This document shows positions 17,317 to 27,031 of a stretch of DNA of 37,523 nucleotides, in pieces; within the stretch, counting starts at the first letter, position 1; every line of letters starts with the position of its first letter. This DNA comes from Acetobacteraceae bacterium (lineage in GTDB: Bacteria; Pseudomonadota; Alphaproteobacteria; Acetobacterales; Acetobacteraceae). The translations under genes were made by a program, and so were the position numbers. The stretch is from the NCBI GenBank assembly GCA_027483995.1, contig JAIXTK010000429.1:1-37523 (forward strand). The letters are read 5' to 3'. The notes beneath the pieces are model-generated. The model searched no databases. It saw only the letters and a list, made by a program, of their open reading frames with translations, and was not told where the DNA came from.

Positions 17317-17937
17317 TCAATCCGGTGCTGCCGCCAGCTTGTCCTCGATCCCGCGCCTGGCCAGCGCGATCACCCTGGCGGCCACCCATGCCCGCAACCG
17401 TGCGGACACGAACTGCCCCGCCCCGAATGCGGCCGCAGCGGCAAGCAGCCAGTCCGGTTGGGGAAGTCCGGCGGGGAATAGCTGGAGTGTCCCTGGCCAA
17501 TGTGCCCAGAACGGCACCATGGCGGCCACGGCAGCCGTTATCTCGGCCACCACCGCCAGGCCCGCGGCACGGCCAAGGCCTTGGTTGCCGCGCAGCCGAT
17601 CCAGATCCGCCCGCACCGTCGCGGCGAACGCCTCCAGCCGCGCCGCGTCGTCGGGCAGGCTCCCGAAATCCTTCGGCAGGACGAGCACGGTGGTCCCGTC
17701 CGTTCCCAGCGACAGTCGCAGCCAGCGCTTTGGCCCGCTCAGTGTCGCAACCTTCAGCACCCCGCCCGACTGGCGGAGTTGCCGCCAATCGCCCTGCTCA
17801 CGGGCACTGAAGGCAATGTCGGCCGGCAATCGCCAAACCAGTCCCGCCAGTGCTCGCACCCGCCACACCACGCCATCGCGAACCAGGTCGAGGGCATACA
17901 GCAACGTGTCAGTCGCCAGCTTTCTTCGGCCCTGCAT
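17317..17937 (-). CDS. Hypothetical membrane-associated protein (gene 3 of unknown trio)
   Basis: MQGRRKLATDTLLYALDLVRDGVVWRVRALAGLVWRLPADIAFSAREQGDWRQLRQSGGVLKVATLSGPKRWLRLSLG... with hydrophobic C-terminal half; overlaps upstream gene by 29 nt. Confidence 0.7.
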   Translation of the reverse strand: MQGRRKLATDTLLYALDLVRDGVVWRVRALAGLVWRLPADIAFSAREQGDWRQLRQSGGVLKVATLSGPKRWLRLSLGTDGTTVLVLPKDFGSLPDDAARLEAFAATVRADLDRLRGNQGLGRAAGLAVVAEITAAVAAMVPFWAHWPGTLQLFPAGLPQPDWLLAAAAAFGAGQFVSARLRAWVAARVIALARRGIEDKLAAAPD

Positions 17938-18895
17938 CCGCCCGGTCCGCCGCGGGCGCGGCGCCATTGCCCAGCAGGAACCTGGCCGCCGTGCCGGCCC
18001 ATTTGCCGACGGTCTCCACCATGAAGCTCCAATGGCGGAAGGAGGCATCGACCGCCATGCGGTGCGCCGGTTGCAGCGCCTCCTGGCGCCCATCCATCGC
18101 GTCGGGATTGATCCGGTTCACCACATCGCCATCGATGCTGATCACGGTCTGCTGCACCACCACTTCGGTGCCGATCTCCCAGGTCTTGCGCAGCAGCACC
18201 ATGTCCTGGTTGAGAACCTGAAGATCCGTGGACCGTCCGAATGACGCCTCGCCAAGCGCCATCTCCTGCCGGGCGGCGCCGACGGTCATGGTAATGCTGA
18301 TCCCCTTCAGCTGGTCGCAATTGTGCCGGATGCGGTTGAGCACGCCGATATCGACACGGCCCAGCGCTTCTGCAGCAGCGGAGAGATCCTTCTTCACGGG
18401 TTCGTCCAGGTTGTTGCGGTGCAGCGGCTCCTTCACGCCCCGGTCGACAGCCTCCTGCAGCGGCGCCACGGGTCGCCCCTTGTGCAACAGCAGGCAGCGC
18501 TGGTGCATGTGCACCAGCCACAGCGCGATGCCGCGCAGCTTGTCAAAATCCCCCTCCGTCACCGTCGCCGGCTCCGTGGCAAGGAACTTGGGGTCGGCAA
18601 GGAAGTCGTCGTCGCGCGAGGCAGCCATGGTCCGCAGTCGCTGGGTGTTGGCAGGCGCGAACGGCTCAATCCCCCAGGCGAAGCGGTCGGACAGGTCTGC
18701 CGCCCACTCCGGCAGAACCGCGCCCGGCGTGCCGAAAGCCTGCGCGGCGAGGGTGCAGTAGCGCCGGTAGCCAAGCACGATATCCACCAACGCGTTGGTC
18801 GGCGTCGGCATGCGCTGGGCGGACATCCCCGCCTTCAGGACGGTGTTGACCTCCAGCACCAGCAGGTTGCGCGCGATCTCGGTGAAGTCGACCAT
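17909..18895 (-). CDS. Hypothetical protein, 328 aa (gene 2 of unknown trio)
   Basis: MVDFTEIARNLLVLEVNTVLKAGMSAQRMPTPTNALVDIVLGYRRYCTLAAQAFG...; no family recognised; coherent ORF starting 6 nt after previous gene. Confidence 0.75.
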   Translation of the reverse strand: MVDFTEIARNLLVLEVNTVLKAGMSAQRMPTPTNALVDIVLGYRRYCTLAAQAFGTPGAVLPEWAADLSDRFAWGIEPFAPANTQRLRTMAASRDDDFLADPKFLATEPATVTEGDFDKLRGIALWLVHMHQRCLLLHKGRPVAPLQEAVDRGVKEPLHRNNLDEPVKKDLSAAAEALGRVDIGVLNRIRHNCDQLKGISITMTVGAARQEMALGEASFGRSTDLQVLNQDMVLLRKTWEIGTEVVVQQTVISIDGDVVNRINPDAMDGRQEALQPAHRMAVDASFRHWSFMVETVGKWAGTAARFLLGNGAAPAADRADAGPKKAGD

Positions 18896-18901
18896 CGGGC
18901 G

Positions 18902-19258
18902 TCAGCCCTTCATCAACCCCGTCAGCAGGTCAACGATCGCCCTGATGTTCTGGTGAACGATCTCCTTGCTCTCGGCCACGCGCTTGAGGTGGCTTTCCAC
19001 CACCGCCTTGTGCTCGTCGCCCAACATCTTGGGCGACTGGTAGTGCCGCATGTCGCCGGTCACGAAGTGCAACTCGGTGAGCAGGCCATCTGCGGGGCCC
19101 TTGACCGGCGTCAGGATCACGGAATTCTGGTCTTTCGGATCGACGTCGACCTCCATTGACGTGATGGTCGTCTCGATGCGCAAGGTCTCGAGTTTCTCAA
19201 GGCGAGCAATGAGCTTGCTGAGGACGGATTGCGCTGTTTCCTGGTTGTTGCCGGACAT
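18902..19258 (-). CDS. Hypothetical protein, 118 aa (gene 1 of unknown trio)
   Basis: MSGNNQETAQSVLSKLIARLEKLETLRIETTITSMEVDVDPKDQNSVILTPVKGPADGLLTELHFVTGDMRHYQSPKMLGDEHKAVVESHLKRVAESKEIVHQNIRAIVDLLTGLMKG. Confidence 0.75.
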   Translation of the reverse strand: MSGNNQETAQSVLSKLIARLEKLETLRIETTITSMEVDVDPKDQNSVILTPVKGPADGLLTELHFVTGDMRHYQSPKMLGDEHKAVVESHLKRVAESKEIVHQNIRAIVDLLTGLMKG

Positions 19259-19334
19259 GTGGGGCCCCCGTTGCCTGTCGGAGGTTATTCTGTGCACGTC
19301 ACAAACATGCTGTCCACCGTGCTGCGCGCCCGCC

Positions 19335-21122
19335 TCACCGCCGCCCGAACAGCCGCTCGATCTCCGCCTTCGAGAGCTTCAGGTAGGTCGGCCGCCCATG
19401 GCTGCAGGTCGCCGCCCGTGGCGTGGCCTCCATCTGGCGCAGCAGCGCGTCCATCTCCGGCCCCGCCAGCCGCCGGCCGGCGCGGATGCTGCCGTGGCAG
19501 GCCAGCCGTGCCACCACCGCATCCAGCTTCGCCGCCAGCGCCAGCCCCTCGCCCATCTCGGCGAATTCGTCTGCGAGGTCGCGCAGCAGCGGCCCGGGAT
19601 CGGGGGCGCCGAGGGCGGCCGGCATCGCCCGCACCAGCACGGCACCGGCCCCGAACGCCTCGATCTCCAGCCCCAGCTTTTCGAGCGCCTCCGCCTGCTC
19701 CACCAGCCGCGCGGCATCGCCTGGCGGCAGGTCCACCACCGCCGGCATCAGCAGCGCCTGGCGCCGCACCTCGCCTTCCAGCAGCTGCGCCCGCAGCGCC
19801 TCATGCGTCAGCCGTTCATGCGCCGCATGCTGGTCTACCAGCACCAGGGCGCCATCGGCTGCCACCGCCAGGATGTAGGTATCCAGCACCTGCGCCACCG
19901 GCGCGCCCAGGGGAAAATCGACCGGATGGGCCGGCGCCACCTCGCGCAGCTCCACCGGCGGCAGCACACGCGCCGCCGGCATCACCTCCATCGGCAGCCG
20001 CGCCTCGGCAAAGCCCGTGCGCGATGGGGCAGGGGAGGGCGCCATCGGCCGCCGCAACGGCAGCCCGGAATACCGTGTCATGGCCGGCAGGCTCACCTCC
20101 GGCGCCGCTACCCCGGCGGCGCCGGCCGCCAATGCGCGCGACAGGGTGGAGATCACCAGCCCGCGCACCGCCTCGGGCGAGCGGAACCGCACCTCCGCCT
20201 TGGCCGGGTGCACGTTCACGTCCAGCTGCTCCGGGTCCAGCGTCAGGAACAGCGCCACGATCGGGTGGCGCCCGAAGGCGATCACATCGCGATACGCCAC
20301 CCGCACCGCCGTGCGCAGCACGGGGTCCGACACCGGCCGCCTGTTGACGATCAGCGCCTGCGCCGCCATCGTCGCCCGCGTCACGGTGGGGGCGGCAATG
20401 AAGCCGGTGAGCACCATCTCGCCCCCCTCCACATCCGCCCGCCGCCCCTCCACCGGGATCAGCACGCCGGCCGCCTCCGGTCCGAACAGCGCCGCCACCC
20501 GTGCGGCCCGGTCCTGCGCCGGCAGGTCGAACAGTGCCCGCCCGTCGCTCTCCAGACGGAACGCCACCTGCGGGGCCGCCATCGCCAGGCGCCGCACCGC
20601 CACCTCCGCCGCATCGGCCTCCGCCCGTGGCGACTTCAGGAATTTCCGTCGCGCCGGCGTGGCGAAGAACAGGTCGGCCACCACCACCCGCGTGCCCACC
20701 GCCCCGGCCGAGGGCGCCACCTCCCCCACCACGCCACCTTCCACGGCTATCGTGTGCGCGCTGTCCTCCTCCCGCGTGCGGGAGGTGATGGCCAGCCGCG
20801 CCGCCGCCCCGATGCTTGGCAGCGCCTCGCCGCGGAACCCCAGCGTCTCGATCCGCACCAGCATGTCGTCGGCCAGCTTCGATGTCGCATGCCGCTGCAC
20901 GCACAGCGCCAGCTCCGCCGCACTCATGCCGAATCCGTCATCCTCCACCTCGATGCGCGCGATCCCGCCGCCATCGATCGCCACCGCGATCCGGCTCGCA
21001 CCGGCATCCAGCGCGTTCTCCACCAACTCGCGCAGTGCCGCCGCCGGCCGCTCGATCACCTCGCCGGCGGCGATCCGGTTGACCGTCGCCTCCGGCAGCA
21101 GCCGGATGCGGCCCGCCCTCAC
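19335..21122 (-). CDS. mutL: DNA mismatch repair protein MutL
   Basis: MRAGRIRLLPEATVNRIAAGEVIERPAAALRELVENALDAGASRI...GFRGEALPSI; C-terminal DQHAAHERLTHE fits the DQHA(X)2E(X)4E motif. Confidence 0.96.
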   Translation of the reverse strand: MRAGRIRLLPEATVNRIAAGEVIERPAAALRELVENALDAGASRIAVAIDGGGIARIEVEDDGFGMSAAELALCVQRHATSKLADDMLVRIETLGFRGEALPSIGAAARLAITSRTREEDSAHTIAVEGGVVGEVAPSAGAVGTRVVVADLFFATPARRKFLKSPRAEADAAEVAVRRLAMAAPQVAFRLESDGRALFDLPAQDRAARVAALFGPEAAGVLIPVEGRRADVEGGEMVLTGFIAAPTVTRATMAAQALIVNRRPVSDPVLRTAVRVAYRDVIAFGRHPIVALFLTLDPEQLDVNVHPAKAEVRFRSPEAVRGLVISTLSRALAAGAAGVAAPEVSLPAMTRYSGLPLRRPMAPSPAPSRTGFAEARLPMEVMPAARVLPPVELREVAPAHPVDFPLGAPVAQVLDTYILAVAADGALVLVDQHAAHERLTHEALRAQLLEGEVRRQALLMPAVVDLPPGDAARLVEQAEALEKLGLEIEAFGAGAVLVRAMPAALGAPDPGPLLRDLADEFAEMGEGLALAAKLDAVVARLACHGSIRAGRRLAGPEMDALLRQMEATPRAATCSHGRPTYLKLSKAEIERLFGRR

Positions 21123-22765
21123 CCCCGCAACTCCGCGAACCGCGCCATCAGCGCCGCCGTGGAGCCGTCATGCACCCCCGCAGGCCCGCCCTCCAGCTCC
21201 TTCAGCACGCCGGATGCCAGCACCTTGCCCAGCTCCACCCCCCATTGATCGAAGCTGTTGATCCCCCACAGGCAGCCCTGCACTGCCACCTTGTGCTCAT
21301 ACAGCGCGACCAGCCGCCCCAACGTGAACGCATCCAGGCGCCGGAACAGGATCGTGGTGCTCGGCCGGTTGCCGGGGAACACCCGGTGCGGCGCCACGGC
21401 GGCCACCGCGGCATCATTCGCGCCGGCCGCGCGCATCTCCGCCTCCACCTGCCCCCGCGTCTTGCCCGCCAGCAGCGCCTCGGCCTGCGCGAAGGCATTG
21501 GCCGCCAGGATACGGTGCGCCCCATCGCGCCCATGATCCGCCTGCGCCGCCAGCAGGAAATCGACGGGGATCACCGAGGTGCCCTGGTGGATCAACTGCA
21601 TGAAGCTGTGCTGCGCATCCGTGCCGGGCTCGCCGAAGATCACCGGGCAGGTGGCCGCTTCGACCGCCCCGCCATCCAGCAGCACCGACTTGCCGTTGCT
21701 CTCCATCTCCAGCTGCTGCAGATGCGCCGCGAACCGGTGCAGCCGCGCGTCGTACGGCAGGATCGCCTGCGCCCGGTAGCCCATGGCATTGACATGCCAC
21801 ACCCCCACCAGCCCGAGGATCACCGGCAGGTTGTCCTCCAGCGGTGCATCACGGAAATGGCAATCCATCGCCCAGGCCCCGTCCAGCAGCGCCTGGAACT
21901 GGTCCCACCCCGCCGCCAACGCGATCGAGAGCCCCACGGCGGACCACAGCGAATACCGCCCGCCCACCCAGTCGCGGAACCCGAAGACCCGCTCCGCGGC
22001 AATGCCGAACGCCGCCGCCGCGGCATGGTTGGTGGAAAGCGCGGCGAAATGCGCCCCCACCGCCGCCTCGCCCAGCGTTCCGGCCAGCCAGGCCCGCGCC
22101 GCCGCCGCGTTGGCCATGGTCTCCTGCGTGGTGAAGGTCTTGCTTGCCACCAGCACCAGCGTCGTCGCCGGGTCCAGCCGGCGCGCCAGGGAGGCAAAGG
22201 CATGCCCGTCCACGTTCGAGAGGTAATGTGCCGCCATCACCCCGCCATCGGTCATGGTCAGCGCCTCGGCCACCATCCTTGGCCCCAGATCCGACCCGCC
22301 GATGCCAATGTTCAGTACCGCCTGGAACCGCTGGCCCGTCGCCCCGCGCAGCGTGCCGTCATGCACGGCGGCCACGAAGCGTTGCATCCGCGCCCGCTCC
22401 GCCGCCGCTAGCCCGCTCGCATCCTCGGTGCCGGCAAGCAGCCCCGCATCCGCCGGCCCGCGCAGCGCCATGTGCATTGCCGCCCGGCCCTCGGTGGCGT
22501 TCACCAGCGCCCCCCCGAACAGTCGCGCCCGGAACCGTTCCAGCCCCGCCTTGCGCGCCAGGCCGAACAGCGCCTCGCGCGCCGCATCATCGATCGCGGT
22601 CTTGGACCAGTCGAGCGTCAGGTCATCCAGCCGCGTTGAGAACCGCACCGCCCGTCCGGGATCACCCGCGAACAACGAACGGATGTCATGCGCCCCTCGC
22701 CGGGCCGCCAACGCGGCAAGCCGGGTCCATTCAGCGCGGAGATCGGCGGGCGAGTCGCTGTTCAT
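21119..22765 (-). CDS. pgi: Glucose-6-phosphate isomerase
   Basis: 'NIGIGGSDLGPRMVAEAL', 'VLVASKTFTTQETMANA', 'DWVGGRYSLWSAVGLSIAL', 'NSFDQWGVELGK'; ATGA overlap with mutL. Confidence 0.96.
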   Translation of the reverse strand: MNSDSPADLRAEWTRLAALAARRGAHDIRSLFAGDPGRAVRFSTRLDDLTLDWSKTAIDDAAREALFGLARKAGLERFRARLFGGALVNATEGRAAMHMALRGPADAGLLAGTEDASGLAAAERARMQRFVAAVHDGTLRGATGQRFQAVLNIGIGGSDLGPRMVAEALTMTDGGVMAAHYLSNVDGHAFASLARRLDPATTLVLVASKTFTTQETMANAAAARAWLAGTLGEAAVGAHFAALSTNHAAAAAFGIAAERVFGFRDWVGGRYSLWSAVGLSIALAAGWDQFQALLDGAWAMDCHFRDAPLEDNLPVILGLVGVWHVNAMGYRAQAILPYDARLHRFAAHLQQLEMESNGKSVLLDGGAVEAATCPVIFGEPGTDAQHSFMQLIHQGTSVIPVDFLLAAQADHGRDGAHRILAANAFAQAEALLAGKTRGQVEAEMRAAGANDAAVAAVAPHRVFPGNRPSTTILFRRLDAFTLGRLVALYEHKVAVQGCLWGINSFDQWGVELGKVLASGVLKELEGGPAGVHDGSTAALMARFAELRG

Positions 22766-22813
22766 GGCGCATCCTACCGCAGCTTGCGGTTGCGCCGAAG
22801 AGGGACGCCGAGG

Positions 22814-23380
22814 CTAGCGGAAGATCCGGTCGATCAGGCCGCGGCTGCGCGGCTGGATGATCCGGCTGTCGCCCTCGGCCACGTTCTGTCCCAGCGCCGC
22901 GTTCTCGCGCAGCCGCTGTGCCTCGCGCCGCGGGTCCACCTGCAGCCCGCCTTCATTCGGCGGCGTGCGCCAGAACATCAGCCGGTCCACCAGCGCCGAC
23001 GGCGAGCGATCGAGATGCGATTCACTGTCCACCTTGGCGCGGATATCGTCCTGCACCTGCGGCCCCGCGGCCTGCAGAAGCGCGGAAACCCCGGGCGAAA
23101 CCCCGGGCGCGCGTGCCCCCCCGGCGGCCAACGCGGCCTGTGGCGCCAGAACCGCCTGCGCGGCCTCGGGCCCCGACTGCTCCTGCGGCCGCGCCGCCCC
23201 CGGCCGGGGCGCGCGCAGCGCGAAATCCGGCGGCATGGACAGTGGCGCCCGCGTCGTCACCTGGAACTCGTCCGGCGCGTCGCGCTGAAGCCCGAAGCTG
23301 CGGGAGACGTCTTCACCGCAGCCGCCCAGCAGCAGCGGCAGCGTCAGGGCGAGGGTCGCGGCGGTCTGGGGAATGCGCAT
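22814..23380 (-). CDS. DUF3035-like lipoprotein
   Basis: Lipobox LLLGGCGED; 'RDAPDEFQVTTRAPLSMPPDFALRAPRPG' typical of DUF3035 proteins downstream of lspA in alphaproteobacteria. Confidence 0.85.
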   Translation of the reverse strand: MRIPQTAATLALTLPLLLGGCGEDVSRSFGLQRDAPDEFQVTTRAPLSMPPDFALRAPRPGAARPQEQSGPEAAQAVLAPQAALAAGGARAPGVSPGVSALLQAAGPQVQDDIRAKVDSESHLDRSPSALVDRLMFWRTPPNEGGLQVDPRREAQRLRENAALGQNVAEGDSRIIQPRSRGLIDRIFR

Positions 23381-23411
23381 GGCACCTGATTAGCCGGGAG
23401 GCGTGGCCGCA

Positions 23412-23921
23412 TCAAGGCGTCTGCCCTGGCACTTGTCCGGCACGGCCATCCTTGCGCCCGGCCAGCAGCGAATCCAGCAGCAGCAGCCCCACCCCGCAGA
23501 CGATCGCGGCATCGGCCACGTTGAACACGTACCAGCTCCAGCCCCCGGCATGGGCATGGAGGAAATCCACCACCGCGCCATAGGCGATCCGGTCGATCAC
23601 GTTGCCCACCGCGCCGCCCGCCACAGCACCCAGCGCCAGCGCCACCGCCATCCGCTCGGCCTGCCACAGCCACACCGTCAGCGCCGCCACCACGCCCAAA
23701 GCAACAGCAGCCAACAGCGCCGCGCCCCAGCCGGAATCGCTGCTCAGCAGCCCGAAGGTGATGCCGCGATTCCACACCATGGTCAGGTTCAGGAACGGCA
23801 GCACCGGCACCGACACCCGCGCCGGCAGGTCGAACACCTCCAGCACCCACCATTTGCTGATCTGGTCCGCCACCAGGATGGCCAGCGCCATCCCGATGCC
23901 GAACCCGCGCAGCCGGGTCAT
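23412..23921 (-). CDS. lspA: Lipoprotein signal peptidase
   Basis: 'LVADQISKWWV', 'LNLTMVWNRGITFGLL', 'GGAVGNVIDRIAYGAVVDFLH', 'WYVFNVADAAIVCGV'. Confidence 0.95.
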   Translation of the reverse strand: MTRLRGFGIGMALAILVADQISKWWVLEVFDLPARVSVPVLPFLNLTMVWNRGITFGLLSSDSGWGAALLAAVALGVVAALTVWLWQAERMAVALALGAVAGGAVGNVIDRIAYGAVVDFLHAHAGGWSWYVFNVADAAIVCGVGLLLLDSLLAGRKDGRAGQVPGQTP

Positions 23922-23931
23922 CCTGCGCTCC

Positions 23932-26733
23932 TCATCGGCATACCAGGCCGGACTCCACCGCATCCTCGCAGCGCGCGCACAGCCCGGGATGCGCGGCACT
24001 GCGGCCCACCTCCGGCAGCACCTTCCAGCAGCGCTCGCATTTCGTGCCCGGCGCCACCGCCGCCCGCGCGCCGGCCACCGCCGCCGTCTCCACCGTGGCA
24101 CCGGCCACGATCAGGATATCCGCCCAGGCCTCGGCCGAAAGCAGCCCGGCCTGCTCATCGGGCAGCGCCATCACCACCGCCGCCTGGGTGCTGGCGCCGA
24201 TGCGCTTATCGGCCCGCATCGCCTCCAGCTCCGTCGTCCCCAGCCGGCGCAGCTCACGCACCGCGTCCCACTTCGCCCCCAGCGCATCGTCGCGCCAGCC
24301 GGCCGGGATGGCCGGGAAGTCGTGCAGGTGAACGCTGTCCGCCTCGCCAAACCGCGCCGTCCACGCCTCCTCGGCGGTGAACACCAGCACCGGGGCGAGC
24401 CAGGTGCACAGGCAGCGATGCAGGTGGTCCAGCACCGTGCGCGTCGCCCGCCGGCGCAGCGTGTCCGGCCGGTCGCAGTACAGCGCGTCCTTGCGGATGT
24501 CGAAGTAGAAGGCGCTGAGGTCGGAGGAGCAGAAATTGTGCACGGCGGCATACACGCCGGTCCAGTCGTAGCTCTCCACGGCCGCGCGCATCACCCCGTC
24601 CAGCTCCGCCACCCGGTGCAGCACCCAGCGCTCCAGCTCCGGCATATCAGCCTCGGCCACGCGCTCCGCCTCGCTGAACCCGTCGAGCGAGCCCAGCAGC
24701 CAGCGCAGCGTGTTGCGCAGGCGGCGATACAGCTCGGTCTGCTGCTTCAGGATCTCCTTGCCGATGCGCATGTCCTCGCTGGTGTCCGACGACATCACCC
24801 ACAGCCGCAGGATGTCGGCCCCGTACTGGTCGTTCACCTCCTGCGGCGCCACCACATTGCCGAGCGACTTGCTCATCTTGCGGCCCTGCTCGTCCATCAC
24901 GAAGCCATGCGTCAGCACCGCCTTGAACGGCGCCACCCCGCGCGTGCCCACGGACTCCAGCAGGGAGGAATGGAACCAGCCGCGATGCTGGTCCGAACCC
25001 TCCAGATACAGATCCGCCGGCCACGCCAGCCCGCGCTTCTCCAGCACGAAGGCATGGGTCGAGCCGCTCTCGAACCACACATCCACGATGTCGAACACCT
25101 GCTCGTAATCGGCCGGGTTGCGCCCCTCGCCCAGGAACCGCTCCGGCGGCGACGAATACCACGCATCCGCCCCCTCGGTTTCGAACGCGGCGACAATCCG
25201 GTCCACCACCGCCTGCTCGCGCAGCACCTGGCCGCTGGCCTTCTCCACGAACACCGCGATCGGCACGCCCCAGGCGCGCTGCCGGCTGATGCACCAATCC
25301 GGGCGCGATGCCACCATCGAGCCGATCCGGTTGCGCCCCATGTCCGGCACGAACTTCGTCGCCGCGATCGCTTCCAGCGCCTTGCCGCGAATATCCTCCG
25401 GCCCGTCCATGCGGATGAACCATTGCGGCGTCGCGCGGAAGATCAGCGGCGCCTTGCTGCGCCAGGAATGCGGGTAGGAATGCACCAGCTTGCCGCGCGC
25501 CATCAGCCCGCCGGCCTCGGTCAGCGCCGCGCACATCGCATCGGCCACCTTGTACACATGATGGCCCGCGAAGCCCGGCACCCAGGCATTGTAGGTGCCG
25601 TCCTCGCCCACCGTCTCCGGCACCTCGATGCCGTGCAGGCGGCCGAGCTCGAAATCCTCCTCGCCATGGCCCGGCGCGATGTGCACGAACCCCGTGCCGG
25701 CATCCGTGGTCACGTATTCCGCCGAATACACCACCACATCATGGTCATAGCCGCGCCCACGCATCGGGTGCGCGCACACCGTGCCCAGCAGCTCGCGCCC
25801 CTTGTGGACATGCAGCACGTGGTGCGTCTCCACCCCCGCGGCCTCGCAGAGCTGCGGCAGCAGCGCGAGCGCCACCAGCACCCGCTCGCCGGACTGGGCC
25901 AGCGAGCCCTCCTTGGCGCTGTCGATCCGCACCACGGCGTAGTCGATGTCCTCGCCCAGCGCGATCGCTCGGTTGCCCGGCATGGTCCAGGGCGTCGTCG
26001 TCCAGATCAGGATCGCCGCACCCTGCAACGAAGCCACCGGGCAGGACACGATCGGGAACCGCACCGTCACCGTCGTGCTGGTGTGGTCGTGATATTCGAT
26101 CTCCGCCTCGGCGAGCGCCGTCTTCTCCACCGGAGACCACATCACCGGGCGCAGCCCGCGATACAGCGCCCCGTTCATCAGGAAGCGCCCGATCTCGCCG
26201 AAGATCGCCGCCTCGCTCGGCAAATCCATCGTGGCATAGCGCTGCGGCCAGTTGCCCAGCACGCCCAGCCGGCGGAACTCGCTCTCCTGCACGCCCATCC
26301 AATGCTGGGCATAGGCGCGGCATTCGGCGCGGAATTCCAGCAGCGGCACCGCATCCTTGTCCTTCTTGGCGGCGCGGTACTGCTCCTCGATCTTCCATTC
26401 GATCGGCAGGCCGTGGCAGTCCCAGCCCGGGATGTAGTTGGCGTCATAGCCACCCATCTGCCGGGCGCGGTTCACCACGTCCTTCAGGATCTTGTTCAGC
26501 GCCGTGCCGATATGCAGGTTGCCGTTCGCATACGGGGGGCCGTCATGCAGGATGAAGCTAGGCCGCCCCTGCTTCGCCCGCAGCTTGCCCCAGATGTCCA
26601 TCTGCTCCCACCGGGCCAGCATCCCCGGCTCCTTCTTCGGCAGGTCGCCGCGCATGGGGAAGGGCGTGTTCGGCAGGAACACCGTGCTGCGATAGTCGCG
26701 GCCGGCAGCCGGGGCGGAAGCATTGTCGGTCAT
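23932..26733 (-). CDS. ileS: Isoleucyl-tRNA synthetase
   Basis: 'HDGPPYANGNLHIGTALNKILKDVVNR' (HIGH), 'GRKMSKSLGNVVAPQ' (KMSKS), C-terminal zinc-finger-like CERCWKV...CARC. Confidence 0.97.
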   Translation of the reverse strand: MTDNASAPAAGRDYRSTVFLPNTPFPMRGDLPKKEPGMLARWEQMDIWGKLRAKQGRPSFILHDGPPYANGNLHIGTALNKILKDVVNRARQMGGYDANYIPGWDCHGLPIEWKIEEQYRAAKKDKDAVPLLEFRAECRAYAQHWMGVQESEFRRLGVLGNWPQRYATMDLPSEAAIFGEIGRFLMNGALYRGLRPVMWSPVEKTALAEAEIEYHDHTSTTVTVRFPIVSCPVASLQGAAILIWTTTPWTMPGNRAIALGEDIDYAVVRIDSAKEGSLAQSGERVLVALALLPQLCEAAGVETHHVLHVHKGRELLGTVCAHPMRGRGYDHDVVVYSAEYVTTDAGTGFVHIAPGHGEEDFELGRLHGIEVPETVGEDGTYNAWVPGFAGHHVYKVADAMCAALTEAGGLMARGKLVHSYPHSWRSKAPLIFRATPQWFIRMDGPEDIRGKALEAIAATKFVPDMGRNRIGSMVASRPDWCISRQRAWGVPIAVFVEKASGQVLREQAVVDRIVAAFETEGADAWYSSPPERFLGEGRNPADYEQVFDIVDVWFESGSTHAFVLEKRGLAWPADLYLEGSDQHRGWFHSSLLESVGTRGVAPFKAVLTHGFVMDEQGRKMSKSLGNVVAPQEVNDQYGADILRLWVMSSDTSEDMRIGKEILKQQTELYRRLRNTLRWLLGSLDGFSEAERVAEADMPELERWVLHRVAELDGVMRAAVESYDWTGVYAAVHNFCSSDLSAFYFDIRKDALYCDRPDTLRRRATRTVLDHLHRCLCTWLAPVLVFTAEEAWTARFGEADSVHLHDFPAIPAGWRDDALGAKWDAVRELRRLGTTELEAMRADKRIGASTQAAVVMALPDEQAGLLSAEAWADILIVAGATVETAAVAGARAAVAPGTKCERCWKVLPEVGRSAAHPGLCARCEDAVESGLVCR

Positions 26734-26905
26734 GGGATGTGTCTCGCGCGGCCGGAAGGTGCCGCCAAAGGGGTAGGGAATGCGCGCGTCGAACCCGGCT
26801 CTCTAGCGAGAGGCCGGGCGAATAATTCGCGCTATGACGATCCCAAACATGCCACGATCATGCCATCCGGGGCCCCAATCGGCAAGGCGAGCGGTGGCGG
26901 CAAAG

Positions 26906-27020
26906 GGAAGCGGTCACAGAGAGCACAGAGGACCACAGAGGGTCACAGAGAAGCGGAGCCAGGAAACCGGCGGCCAGATCGAAAACACCCCTCTGTGCTC
27001 TCTGTGTCCCCTTCGCTTCC
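26906..27020. repeat. Inverted repeat built from iterated CACAGAG motifs, between ribF and ileS
   Basis: CACAGAGAGCACAGAGG (26915-26931) / CCTCTGTGCTCTCTGTG (26990-27006) perfect 17 bp, plus outer GGAAGCG/CGCTTCC; CACAGAG occurs 4 times at 26915, 26924, 26934, 26944. Confidence 0.9.
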
Positions 27021-27031
27021 TGATCCCGTCG

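Noticed and set aside
19050-21248. 732-aa plus-strand ORF antisense to mutL
   Set aside because: Same GC-driven artefact; mutL on the minus strand is unambiguous.
23080-23110. Short direct repeat GAAACCCCGGGC in the DUF3035 gene
   Set aside because: Two in-frame copies only, in a low-complexity Ala/Pro/Gly linker; not a meaningful repeat.
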